From: Prorocentrum cordatum
Lineage: Eukaryota > Sar > Dinophyceae > Prorocentrales > Prorocentraceae
Length of the DNA: 64,000 bases
Reading direction: 5' to 3'
Assembly: GCA_963575745.1 (NCBI GenBank)
Contig: CAUYUJ010015505.1
Coordinates: 229,529-293,528, forward strand
Shown here: one piece after another, positions 41,289 to 51,864 of the stretch
Layout of the letters: each line of letters begins with the position of its first letter
Position numbering within the stretch: the first letter of the stretch is position 1
Position numbers and translations under genes: made by a program
The notes under the pieces: model-generated
The model's input: only the letters and a program-made list of their open reading frames with translations
The model's database searches: none
Told to the model about the DNA's origin: nothing

Positions 41289-41970
41289 TCGAAAACGACG
41301 GCGACGACGGCGACGACGAGCGAAAGCGAGAGCAAGAGAGAACGACAGCAGGGCCACGAAGGGCACGAAGTAGGCGACGAAAGGCGACAGCGGGGACACG
41401 AAGGGAATGCGTATGGGGCCACGAAGAGTGCGAACGAACGGGGGCCACGAAGTGCAGATAATGCGGGGCCACAGAAGGCAACGACGGAGCCACTGAGGGT
41501 AGCAACTGGGCCACGTAGGACTGCGAAGGGGGCCACAAAGGGCAACAGCGGGGCCACGGAGGGCATGCACATGGGGCCACAACGGGCGCGACTCCTGGGT
41601 GCCTGGGTGTCGGGAGCGCGGCGCTTGGGCAAATCGCAAGAAATTCCAACGCAAGGCTATTCTTCAGTAAATTGCAAGCGAATCTCCAGCGAGAGCGCGA
41701 CTCCAGAGCTCCGGGAGAGCGATTCCTTAACAAATTGTAAGGAAGTCCCCAGCGAAAGCGCGATTCGTGAATAAAATGCGAGGATGTCTCGGGCGGGAAC
41801 GGGGGTCCTGCTCAAATTGTAAGGAGGCCTCAAGCGGGCCAAGGGCCCAGTTTGAGCAGGAAGACTTTCCCTGACAAAAAACGACGTGCGAGCGTCGAGG
41901 GGCACACTTGGATTGAGCAAAATCAATATGCACCGGTGGGGGGATCAACAATAATTATCCTTCAGAAATG
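41015..41970 (+). repeat. Element C higher-order unit, cycle 1
   Basis: Block 41015-41125 (ACCCTCGATCGCCGCCCTCT, then CTTTTCGGGGGTATACCTTT), GACGAC simple sequence, GGGGCCACGAA satellite (41340-41600), ~44-bp GAGAGCGCGATTC repeats (41620-41840) and tail 41845-41970 (GAAGACTTTCCCTGACAAAA, TGCACCGGTGGGGGGATCAA). Confidence 0.7.
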
Positions 41971-41974
41971 AAAA

Positions 41975-42009
41975 GTCAACAACACCAACAACAACAACAA
42001 CAGCAACGA

Positions 42010-42042
<33 letters not shown>

Positions 42043-42062
42043 CCACAACAACAACAACAAAC

Positions 42063-42100
<38 letters not shown>

Positions 42101-42469
42101 AACACCACCAACAACACCAACAACAACCACAACAACATTCATTATAATCATGTTCGCTCTAACTTGCCCGTGTGTCATTCAAAACGAGTTTCCCATACCC
42201 TCGATACCCGCCTTTTTTGTCTTCGATCACACCACCATTGAGGGGATTATTTCTCTCTGCGGGGGGCTGCGGGCTTAGACAGGCGGGCAAACCTGAACGG
42301 GCGGACCATCCTTCGTGGGCGTACATGTGCCCGCCATTGGAATTGGTGTGGGCCCTGCAAAAACAGGCGGGGAGGAAGAGGGGGAGTGGGAGGAAGGGAG
42401 GGGGAGGGACGAAGGAAGAGGGAAAACGCCAGGAGAGAAGGAGCGAAGAGGGGGGGGGCGGTTGATTAT

Positions 42470-42525
<56 letters not shown>

Positions 42526-43425
42526 AGAAAGAGAAAGAGAAAGAGAGAAAGTGAGAGACACAGACAGATAAGAGAGGTCGAGAAAGAGAGAAAGAGAAAG
42601 AGAGTGGACAGAAGAAGAAAGAGGGAGGAGGCAGGAGAGGGGAGGGAGAAGGGAGGAGGAAGAGGAGGGAAATGGGGATAGGGCAGAGAAGCAAAAGGAT
42701 GAGGAAAGAGGAGGAGGGAGAGAGAAGTGAGGAGAGGAAGGAGGAGGGAGGAGGGAGAGGGAGGAGGAGCAGGAAGGTAAGAACGTGAACGTTCGAGGAA
42801 GTCCTAAGCGAACGCGCAGTTCCTGAAAGAAGTCTCGGGCGGGAGCCCACGACGGGCGGGCGATCCCCTGACGGGCGGGTCGGGCGGTTGGGACATTCAA
42901 GCGGGATGCCTGAGTATGGCGAGAGCGTGATTCCTAGGTAAATTGTGACGGCGTCCTTGGCGCAGCGTGTTTCCTGAGCGTCGAAGGCGCGATGTCAGAA
43001 CAAATTGCGTGAAGTCACAGGCGAGAGCGCAATTCCGGAATAATATGTGAAGGGTTCTCTGGCGGGAGTGGGTCTTAATTAAATTGCTGCGATGAAGTCT
43101 CAAGCGGGAGCGCCGTTCCTGAGTAAATTGTAAAGAAGTCTGAAATGGGAGCGGGGGTGCTGACTAAAATGCGAGGAAGTCACAAGCGGGAGCACCAGTC
43201 CTGAGTAAATTGTGAGGAAGTCTCTGGCGGGAGCGGGGGCCCTGAGTAAATTTGGAGGAAGGCTAAGGCGGGAGCCATTGTTGTTGTAATCCGAGGGGCC
43301 AGGGGCACAATTTGAGCAGGAAGACTTTCCCTATCAAAAAACAGGGTGCGAGCGTCGAGGGGCACACTTTGATTGAGAAAAACAATATGCACCGGTGGGG
43401 GAGGTGCAACAATTCTTCAAGAAAA
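41975..43425 (+). repeat. Element C higher-order unit, cycle 2
   Basis: (CAA)n at 41975-42140, the CCCTCGATACCCGCC block at 42150-42260, then (GA)n and GGAGG-rich sequence (42370-42780) in place of the satellite. ~44-bp repeats follow (42785-43270), and a tail at 43275-43425 nearly identical to that of cycle 1. Confidence 0.7.
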
Positions 43426-43427
43426 GA

Positions 43428-43454
43428 GTTCAACAACAACAACAACAACAACAA

Positions 43455-43493
<39 letters not shown>

Positions 43494-45150
43494 CAACAAC
43501 CATTTTTAACTGCTTGCTCTTATCTGCCCGAGTGTCCGTTAACGCGTGCTTCCCAAACCCTCGATACCCGCCCTCTTCGTCTTCGATCGTGCCCCTTTTG
43601 GGGGGTATACCTTTCTTCCCTGCAGGCGGGGCCCCGGCAAGCGGCGGGGCGGCCGCGGACCATCGGCCTGGCCCGCGGCAGCGCTGATCGGCGGCAACCT
43701 GGCCCCAAGAGGGACGGACAAGGGACCGACCACGACGACGACGACGTCGACGACAACGACGGCGACGACGACGACGACGAGCGAAAGCGAGAGCAAGAGA
43801 GACAACGACAGCAGGGCCACGAAGGGCACGAAGTAGGCCACGAAGGGCGACAGCGGGGACCCGAAGGGAATGCGTATGGGGCCACGAAGAGCGCGAACGA
43901 GCGGGGGCCACGAAGTGCAAATAATGCGGGGCCACAGAAGGCAACGACGGAGCCACTGAGGGTAGCAACTGGGCCACGTAGGACTGCGAAGGGGGCCACA
44001 AAGGGCAACAGCGGGGCCACGGAGGGCATGCACATGGGAACCCGACGGGCGCAAACGAGGGGGGGGCCACGAAGGGCATACGTATATTTGGCCGCGGAGG
44101 GCAAGGACGGGGCCACGAAGAGGTGCAACGGGGCCACGAAGGGCAGCGAGGGGGCCACGAAGGGCGACAGCGGGACCACGAAGGGCATGCATATGGGGCA
44201 ACGACGGGCGCGAACGAGCGGGGTCCACGAAGGGCATACATATATGGGGCCACGAAACAATGCGAGGGGGCCACGAAAGGCTGCAACGGGGCCGCGAAGG
44301 GAAGCGAGGGAGCCACGAAGGGCTGCAACGGGGCCACGAAGGGCTGCGAGGGGGCCACGAAGGGCTGCAACGGGGCCACGAAACAAAGCGAGGATTCCAC
44401 GAAGGGCTGCAACGGGGCCACGAAACAAAGCGAGGGGGCCACGAAGGGCTGCAACGGAGCCACGAAAAAAGCGAGGGGGCCACGAATGGGTGCAACGGGG
44501 CCACGAAGGGCAGCGAGGGGGGCCCACGAAGGGCTACAATGGGGCCACGAAACAAAGCGAGGGGGCCACGAAGGGCTGCAACGGGGCCACGAAACAAAGC
44601 GAGGGGGCCACGAATGGGTGCAACGGGGCCACGAAGGGCAGCGAAGGGGCCACGAAGGGCAGAGAGGGGGCCACGAAGGGCTGCAACGGGGCCACGAATG
44701 GCAGCGAGATCCCGATTCCGAAATAATATGCGAGGGAATCCAAATCGTGAACGCGACTCCTGGGTGCCTGAGTGTCGGGAGCGCGGCGCTTGAGTAAATT
44801 GCAAGAAATTCCAACGCAAGGGCGCTATTCTTGAGTAGATTGCAAGCAAGTCCCCAGCGAGAGCGCAACTCAAGAGCGCCGAGAAAGCGATTCCTGAATA
44901 CATTGTGAAAAGAAATCCCACGCGAGAGCGCGATTCCTGAATAATTGCAAGGAGGCCTCGGGCGGGAGCAGGGGTCTTGGCTAAATTGTGAGGTAGTCTC
45001 AAACGCGAGCCGTGGTTGTTGTCGCCCGGGGGCCAACAAGAGAGTTTAAGGATGATGACGTTCCCTGATACAAAAAAAGGGTGCGATCGCCGGGAGGGGC
45101 ACTTCCAATGAAAAATGTAATGTGTACCGGAGGGGGGGTCAACAATAACT
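43428..45150 (+). repeat. Element C higher-order unit, cycle 3
   Basis: (CAA/CAG)n at 43428-43500, block 43510-43740 matching cycle 1, and a 21-bp-based satellite GGGGCCACGAAGGGCTGCAA (43800-44710, over 40 units). Then ~44-bp repeats (44750-45010) and tail 45015-45150. The 21-bp unit is a multiple of three, so it keeps a frame open on both strands. Confidence 0.75.
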
Positions 45151-45351
45151 TTTCTTCAGTTGTGAGTTCACCAGCAACGCAACATACATAATCCTCAACA
45201 CAGATTCTCACTCCAACCACGCCCCCAGGGACATTGAACGACCGTTCGGCCCCCCTCACGCTGAGTTTTTAAAGTTGTCAACAAATCGTCCCCGCACTAT
45301 TTTTGGACGACATTGGAATATTCCTCCTGTAGACGGGCAGGCCCGACTTAA

Positions 45352-45519
45352 CCCTACAGTCGGCCCGGATCAGTAGGCCAACCCTGCCAGATCAAAAGGG
45401 TACCCTCGCGTCCTGTGCCTCGCGACCCATGCCTCCTGCATTCCTATGGCAAGGTGGCCCTCGGAAGGGCCTTTTGGCCTCTCGTGTGTCCTGCCCAGTG
45501 AAGTCCGACTGTACTCCAA
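45352..45519. other. Short unique spacer
   Basis: Mixed sequence between the right end of element C and the TCC tract. Nothing is recognised. Confidence 0.4.
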
Positions 45520-46235
45520 CCCTCTCGTCCTCCTCCTCCTCCTCCTCCTCCTCCTCCTCCTCCTCCTCCTCCCTCCTCCTCCTCCGAGCTCCTCCTCCTC
45601 CTCCTCCTCCTCCTCCTCCTCCTCCTCCCTCCTCCTCCCTCCTCCTCCTCCGAGGCTCCCCCCTCCTCCTCCTCCTCCTCCTCCTCCCTCCTCCTCCCTC
45701 CTCCTCAGCTCCCCCTCCTCCTCCTCGAGGCTCCCCCTCCTCCTCCTCCTCCTCCTCCTCCCCCCCTCCTCCTCCTCCCTCCTCCTCCTCCTCCTCCCCC
45801 TCCTCCTCCTCCTCCTCCTCCTCCTCCTCCTCCTCCTCCTCCTCCACCCTCCTCCTCCTCCTCCGAGGCTCCCCCTCCTCCTCCTCCTCCTCCTCCTCCT
45901 CCTCTCCTCCTCCTCCTCCCCTCCCTCCTCCTCCCTCCTCCTCCTCCTCCGAGGCTCCCCCTCCTCCTCCTCCTCCTCCTCCTCCTCCTCCTTCCTCCTC
46001 CTCCGAGGCTCCCCTCCTCCTCCTCCTCCGAGGCTCCCCCTCCTCCTCCTCCTCCTCCTCCTCTCCTCCTCCCTCCTCCTCCTCCTCCTTCCTCCTCCTC
46101 CTCCTCCTCCTCCTCCTCCTCCTCCTCCTCCTCCTCCGCCCTCCTCCTCCTCCTCCTCCGAGGCTCCCCCTCCTCCTCCTCCTCCTCCTCCTCCTCCTCT
46201 CTTCCTCCTCCTCCTCCTCCCTCCTACTCCTCCGA
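45520..46235 (+). repeat. (TCC)n tract with CGAGGCTCCCC punctuation
   Basis: More than 700 bp of CCTCCTCCT, interrupted about nine times by TCCGAGGCTCCCC or similar at irregular intervals of 30-110 bp. This gives a weak higher-order structure. Confidence 0.9.
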
Positions 46236-46363
46236 GGCTCGGGCGTGCGGCACCCGACCCCCCCCCCCCGCGGCTCCGGGCGCAGGGCTCGCACGGGCGG
46301 GGCGGCCAGCACCGTCTCCTCCGCGCGTAGAGCAGGAAACCCGCACCCACGATAGGCTTAGGT

Positions 46364-46522
46364 TTAAGTCGGGCATGTCCCCCCACAGAGGGATCTTCGA
46401 CGAAAAATAAAAAATACCCCAAACATGATCAACAAATGATCCAAACATAGTCTGGGGGGCATTTTGCGGGTATTTTCACTTTTCGTCGAAAATCCCCCTG
46501 TAGGGGGACACGCCCGACATAA
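46364..46522 (+). mobile_element. TTAA-bounded MITE (family M), copy 3
   Basis: Cleanest copy. The left end TTAAGTCGGGCATGTCCCCC, ACAGAGGGATCTTCGACGAAA and the right end TTTTCGTCGAAAATCCCCCT, GTAGGGGGACACGCCCGAC are extended inverted repeats of about 43 bp. The AT-rich centre is about 75 bp. Confidence 0.8.
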
Positions 46523-46524
46523 GC

Positions 46525-46677
46525 TTAGGTCGGGCATGTCCTCCTGATTACAAGCAGATTTGGGACGAAAAAAATGAAAGAGTTGAAGGACATTCATAAA
46601 TCATCAAACACAGTCAAAACATCGCCCCCTGGCTATGTTTGAATATTCCTCTTGCGTAGGGACAGTCCCGACTTAAC
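46525..46677 (+). mobile_element. TTAA-bounded MITE (family M), copy 4
   Basis: Directly follows copy 3, sharing the CATAAGCTTAG junction. Left end TTAGGTCGGGCATGTCCTCC; right end TTCCTCTTGCGTAGGGACAG with TCCCGACTTAA. Confidence 0.75.
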
Positions 46678-46679
46678 AA

Positions 46680-46950
46680 CACGCACCCCGACAAGCGGAG
46701 CAATTTCGTAAACGCACCAGTGGAAGGAACCGCGCAGGGCAGGGCTGTTTCGTAAACGCCCCGGGCCGTATGTATACGGGGCCCAAAAGTATCGGAGGTT
46801 GGGGGGGTCGGAGCGGAAGTGACCCCACCAGGGAAATCGGTTTCGGTGTCGGTTCAGGTCGCGCGTTCGGGCGAGGCGAAGCTGCGCGAGTTCCATCCGT
46901 AGTAGAGGCCATCTATCGCCAAAAGGGCCGCCCCCCGAGCGCCGGGCGTG
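46680..46950. other. No recognisable gene
   Basis: Mixed sequence between MITE and minisatellite. No domain-bearing frame was found. Confidence 0.35.
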
Positions 46951-46951
46951 G

Positions 46952-47235
46952 CCCAAGGTTGTCCCGGCGGTTGTCCCGATGGCTGTTGCTGTCCCGATGG
47001 TTGTCCCAATGGTTGTCCCGATGGTTGCCTCGATGGCAATCCCGATGGTTGTCCCAATGGTTGTCCCGATGGTTGTTCCGATGGTTGTCCCGATGGTTGT
47101 TCTGATGGTTGTCTCGATGGCTTTTATATCTATATATATGTGTGTATAAATCTATAGATATATTTGTATATATGTATATGTACATATATACATATATATG
47201 TGTATATTCCTATTCTTATATTATTATTATTACCC
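46952..47235 (+). repeat. GTTGTCCCGATG 12-bp minisatellite plus TATATA tract, copy 1
   Basis: About 13 units of GGTTGTCCCGAT (46952-47120) run directly into TATATATGTGTATA-type AT-rich sequence (47120-47225). The same two sequence types abut at 48540-48730. Confidence 0.85.
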
Positions 47236-47399
47236 GGACCCCCCCCAAAAAACCAGAACCCCCCCCCAGGACATCCCAGACGCCCCTGCCATCCACCCAG
47301 CGAACACCCTGGACGCCCTTTCGGAGTCCCGGCGGCCTTCCCGGCAAATGGACGCCCCTGCCGATCGGAGCCCACGGGCCCAAAACGGGTCGCAAGACG

Positions 47400-47870
47400 G
47401 CCCATCAGCGCTCAAAGAGGACCCATTATGGTTTCAAGACGGCCCACGAGGCCCCCAAGACGGTCCAAGAGACCCCAAAAGGGACCCCCAACAGCCAAAC
47501 ATCGCCCCATTCCCTGAAGAAACGTACGCTTTTGAAGAGATCAGCTTTTTCCGCTTTCGCAGCGTCCACGGCATCCCCAGAGACTCTCAAGATCGCCCCA
47601 GGACGGCCGCCGAAGCCTCTATGAGCGGCCCAAGGCGGCCCGCAAGAGCTCCAAGACGGATCGAGAGAAGCCCAAGGCGGCCCAAGAGGGGCCCCAGAGG
47701 GCCCCGAGAACTCCCAAGAGAGCCACAGGAGGCCCCCAAGAGTGTCCCAAGAGGGCACCCGAAAAGCCCCTGGCTGGCCGGGCCTCCCAAAACGGCCAAA
47801 AGCAGGTTCAGGGACGGCCCAAGAGGGCTCCAAGACGGCCCAAAACAGCCCCAAAAGGAATCCTCTGGTC
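47400..47870 (+). repeat. Degenerate CCAAGANGGCCC minisatellite
   Basis: AGACGGCCCACGAGGCCCCC, CCAAGAGGGCCCC and similar words recur. The core resembles element B arrays, but the element B end modules are absent. A frame of 322 codons across this region is considered a repeat artefact. Confidence 0.5.
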
Positions 47871-48029
47871 CGGAGAGTCACCAGGAGCTCAAACGCGAGC
47901 CTACACCGTTCCAATATAGCTTCCAGCAATTCTCTTACACTCCACGAGGCTGTAGTTCGCAGGACGGTGGTTCGAAAGGATCTCAGAAGCCCCACAAGCG
48001 TCCAGGACCCCTCCAGGCATTCAGGAAGC

Positions 48030-48045
48030 GACCAATCGTCGTCGC

Positions 48046-48106
<61 letters not shown>

Positions 48107-48460
48107 CCACGGAGGAGCAGGAGGTCTCGGCCTGTCATCGCGGGCTGCCGCCTCATTATTGCGTAGCCCGCTTACTGACGCCCCGAGCGCTCGCTCCCGC
48201 GGCCTGCCCGAGAGGAGGAGCAGGAGGAGCAGGAGGAGCAGGAGGAGGACGACGACGACGAGGAAGGGCCAAGTTTCTGAGCGTTCCTGGTCCCATCGGG
48301 GGCTTCGAGAGACGAGCGCCCCATCTGCAGTTCAGACGAGAGCCCCATCGTCGTCGTCGTCGTTGTCGTCGGCGTCGTCGTCGTCGTGGTGGTGGTTGTG
48401 GTGGTGGTGGTGCTGGTGGTGGTCCTCGTGGTCGTGGTCGTATTCGTGGTCTCGACGCCC
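48030..48460 (+). repeat. (GTC)n, (GCC)n, (GGA)n and (GTG)n microsatellites
   Basis: GTCGTCGTC runs at 48030-48105 and 48345-48385, AGGAGGAGCAGG at 48210-48260 and GTGGTGGT at 48385-48455, separated by short mixed sequence. Confidence 0.8.
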
Positions 48461-48539
48461 CCTCTGCTGAAATACGCGATGACTTATTGCTTTTCCGAGA
48501 AGCACCCGGAACAAGGCGCATGGCGCGAAACGCTAGTAC

Positions 48540-48548
48540 AGTCAGTCT

Positions 48549-48581
<33 letters not shown>

Positions 48582-49020
48582 ATAGATCGACCGATAGATC
48601 GATAGATAGATAAATCGATAGATGTTGCCCCGACAGTTGTACCGATGATTGTCCCGATGGTCGTCCCGATGGCCGTCCCCATGGTTGTCCCGATGGTTGT
48701 CCCGATGTTTGTCCCGATGGTTGAAGAATATATAGACGTACGTATATATACACATACACATACCGAAGTGTATACATCTAGGCATAATTTGATGTTGGAA
48801 CAGAGATATGTAAACATACGTAATATATGTTTATATAGAGATATAGATGTGTGTGAATATATTTATATATATATACGCATACATGCATGTATAGATCGAT
48901 CGATTCATCGGTCGACAGATACACTGATATATTGATACGCATGTATACGTATAGAAACAACGGTAGTAAGATATATGGATGGTTGTCCTAAACAGATAAC
49001 TAGATAGGTAGGTCGATACA
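48540..49020 (+). repeat. TATATA/GATA tracts and 12-bp minisatellite, copy 2
   Basis: TATATATAT at 48548-48585, GATAGATAGATAAATCGATA to 48632, then about eight GTTGTCCCGATG units (48632-48722). AT-rich TATAGACGTACGTATATAT sequence continues to about 49020. The minisatellite is flanked by AT-rich DNA on both sides. Confidence 0.8.
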
Positions 49021-49610
49021 TAGATGGGCAGACGTGCGCGGCAGTAGGAAAATTGACGACATCACCAAAGAACCGAGAGCCATCGCGCATCGACCGCCTC
49101 CCCCTTCCCCCCCAGAAAAAAAAGCCTCCTCATCACGCGTAGGGTGGTCCTGTCGGTACACCACCATCCCCCCTCGTCACCGCCGCCCTCTCTCAGGAGA
49201 AAGGGGGGGGAAAACGATTCGGACGCCCGAAATGGGCACGGACACAGTGGGCACAATGCCCAACAGCAAATGTTGTCCCGAACCAACAGCGGCCGCTGTT
49301 TGGCAGGTGGCTTTCTGTCTCAAGTGGACACAGTCCGTGGCGACGCCGACAGCGAACCCTGTTCAAAATGAACAGGAACTGCTGTCGGTCTTTGTGCCAA
49401 TTCTTTCCGTACCCATGTCGGTCGTCCCGAGAGGAGGGAGGAGGAATCGACGTGGTGGTGGCGTATACTCTTGGGGCCCGCAGTCTGGCAAACGCAGATT
49501 TTGCCGGGGTCGGTGGGTTTTCCTCCCCTGACCGCAGGCGGCGGGGCGGGGTGGGAACCCCGTCCGCCTGCGCGCGCCGCTCTGGGGGGGCCAGGAGTGG
49601 GACGGGAGCT
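49021..49610. other. No recognisable gene
   Basis: Mixed sequence; frames on both strands lack recognised domains. Confidence 0.4.
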
Positions 49611-49696
49611 CCTCCCCCCTCCTCCTCCTCCTCCTCCTCCTCCTCCTCCTCCTCCTCCTCCTCCTCCTCCTCCTCCTCCTCCTCCTCCTCCTGCCC
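49611..49696 (+). repeat. (TCC)n microsatellite
   Basis: Uninterrupted CCTCCTCCT for about 80 bp. Confidence 0.95.
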
Positions 49697-49754
49697 CCCC
49701 TCTCCGACGAAGCCAGGAATCGGGAAGGCATCACGACGCGAGGCTCTTCTCTGT

Positions 49755-49889
49755 CTTCGGCCTCTGGGGGCCCTCACCGGGCCTCGGGACCGTCAACAAA
49801 CGACTCGGGATGAAACACAGGTCCCAGGGAATGGGTCCGGACCTCTTGGGGTCGCGTCGTGATATAATCATGACTTCGGGGGTCTGGGA
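49755..49889 (+). repeat. Dispersed repeat R, copy 2
   Basis: CTTCGGCCTCTGGGGGCCCT, CTCGGGACCGTCAACAAACG and TGACTTCGGGGGTCTGGGAG match the minus strand of 32976-32840. In the shared open frame both copies encode GPDL-x-GSR and MTSGVW. Confidence 0.7.
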
Positions 49890-51125
49890 GGGGGGGGGGG
49901 GGTCAAAGTGATGGGGGCGATGAGGGGCGAGGAGGGGGGACGGGACGGGAGGGTGGGAAGGAAGCAGGGAGGACGGCGGAGGGAGGGAGGGAGGGAAAGA
50001 GAGAGAGAGGGGGGGGAACAGGGAGGAGCGATGGGGAGACGAGGACGGACGAGGGGCAGGGGGAGGGCGGAGGGAGCAAAGAGGAGAAGAGGAGGGAATC
50101 GACTCGACTCGACTCGTGTCAGACTTGGGTACAACGTGTCGTGTCTCTCTGCGTCGTCTTGCACAACCTCATCGTGTTTCCATTACTCAGAAAATGAACG
50201 CGCGAGGCCACACACACACCCCATACTTGCCAACGTATCGTGCCTCTGGATCTGCCGGGGCAAGCTACCCCTTACTCGCAGAGCAACGTGCGCGGGCGCA
50301 AGCACCGAGCGCTCTGACATTGCGATCACATTTGCAATTCAATGCTAGGGAATGGAACAATATTGAGACGCCAAACCCAGGTGCCAAGGCGCATGTCCTA
50401 AAACTGCCTGGCATCACGCTGAGGAAACCCGCTTCGCAAATCGGCGAGACCCTGCCCCAGGAGCCCAGGAGCTTGCCAGGCACCCAATGCAGGTGACGCG
50501 CTGTGGAGGCTCGAGCGTCCCTGTACATGTCACATCATGACTACTACTTTCCTCTCTCTCTCTCTCTCTCCTGACTCCGTCCCGAAGATAAAAAAAAGGC
50601 TCTCTCCGTGCATTATTCCTTACACGCAGCATGTGTCAAAGCTATTTTCTTCTGGTTGTTTGCCATCATATTGTTTTCGGAATGTCTATGGTGTTCCCGC
50701 TGCAGCTTGGGACTCATGTTCGGATCGGCACGTTGCTCTCGCCAAGGCGTGGGCCACTTTTCTGGACCCGAGGCCTTTTTTTTATCATCTTTGTCGCCTC
50801 CCTGATTTCCCCTCCTCCACCTTCCCTGGTCCTCCTGTTTCTCCTGCAACTTCCACTCCAGTCCCTGCTGCTGTTGATCGTCCTCGTGAACGAATCAGCG
50901 CAATGGGAAGGGATGGGAGGGAGGGGTAGGATGTCAGACATGGCGCAAGCCCCCCCACACACAGCTTGTCTTCTCATCCTCCACTCCTCCTCCCCTCAAT
51001 GCCCCTCCTTCTGCGTGCCATTCTCGTTAGAAACTGGTCATCCTTTCCCTCCCCTTCCCCTGCATTTTCCTCCCCTCTTCCTTCCGCTTCCTAGCTCTGT
51101 GCCCCTCGCCTCCCCCGCTCACCCT
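49890..51125. other. No recognisable gene; purine-rich then mixed
   Basis: 49890-50095 is GGGAGG-rich. 50100-50500 has mixed composition and open frames on both strands (for example QFNAREWNNIETPNPGAK), but no recognised domain. 50550-51100 is mixed with pyrimidine patches. Confidence 0.35.
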
Positions 51126-51129
51126 TCCT

Positions 51130-51315
51130 CCCCCCCTCCCCCACCCACTCCTCCTCCTCCTCCTCCTTCTCCTCCTCCTCTTCCTCCTCCTCCTCCTCCT
51201 CCTCCATCTTCTTCTCCTCCTCCTCCTCCTACGCCTCCTCGGCCTGCTTTTCTTCTTCCTCCTCCTCCTCCTCCTCCTCCTCCTCCTCCTCCTCCTCCTC
51301 CTCTCTCCTGCCTCC
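51130..51315 (+). repeat. (TCC)n polypyrimidine tract
   Basis: CCTCCTCCT with CTTCT interruptions. Confidence 0.9.
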
Positions 51316-51864
51316 TGCCTCCTGTCTCCTCCATCCTCCCTCCTCGCTCCTCAGTCATCCTTCCTCCCTCAACTCGACTCAGGACACAAAGGGAATGGCC
51401 AAGCCCGTGGGACCCGGTAGTGCACGAGGCCGTTTCCAAACGCCTGCCGAAATTGGTGCGCCGATCCTGGGCAGCGAGAGGCCGGGGAGAACACGACGCG
51501 CCAGTCACGGAAGGGGGAGTACGGTCTGCGGCCCAGTCGCCACGACAGATGGATCTGGGTGGGCTGGGGGGCAACTGACGTCTGACAGTCTGAGGTCGGT
51601 CGGTCTGCAGCAGATGGATCAGGGTCGGTCTGGCGGTCTGACGGGGGGGAGCTGGGTCGGACAGATGCCACGACGCTGGATATTCTTCCGCGGGTGGTTC
51701 TGCAGCTTGGTCTTCCCTGCCTGGATCGGGTCGTCTGGTTAGTTCTTCGCCTTGCGGGTCCAGGGGTCTGGCAGTCAGGCCAGCGGCGTGGCGCGGAAGC
51801 TGCGCCGTGTTCCTCGACACGGGCGGTTCTTTGGATGATGGTGAGTCTTTTAAACTCATCATGG
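51316..51864. other. No recognisable gene
   Basis: Contains short related words CAGATGGATCTGGGT and CGGTCTG near 51545-51650. It may be upstream decay of the retroelement that follows, but no motif supports this. Confidence 0.35.

Larger units (their letters stand above)
40435..45351 (+). mobile_element. Element C, copy 2 (4.9-kb composite with higher-order repeat)
   Basis: Left end TAGGTCGAGCCTGTCCCCTT; right end TTCCTCCTGTAGACGGGCAG with GCCCGACTTAA. The left domain (40495-40645) is close to identical to copy 1, as is the right domain (45185-45250). Between them lie a GGGTCGC array (40655-40915), then three cycles of one module set. Each cycle has a CAA microsatellite, a block with CCCTCGATACCCGCC, in two cycles a GGGGCCACGAAGGG satellite, ~44-bp repeats, and a tail with AGGAAGACTTTCCCT and TCAACAAT. 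Open frames here (443 and 540 codons) are repeat artefacts. No transposase was found. Confidence 0.6.

Noticed and set aside
43395-43510. Poly-Gln protein tract
   Set aside because: A CAA/CAG microsatellite within element C, with no surrounding protein-like sequence.
43395-45039. 443-codon (plus) and 540-codon (minus) frames over the same DNA
   Set aside because: The 21-bp unit is divisible by three, so both strands stay open. Simultaneous long frames on both strands indicate repeat artefact.
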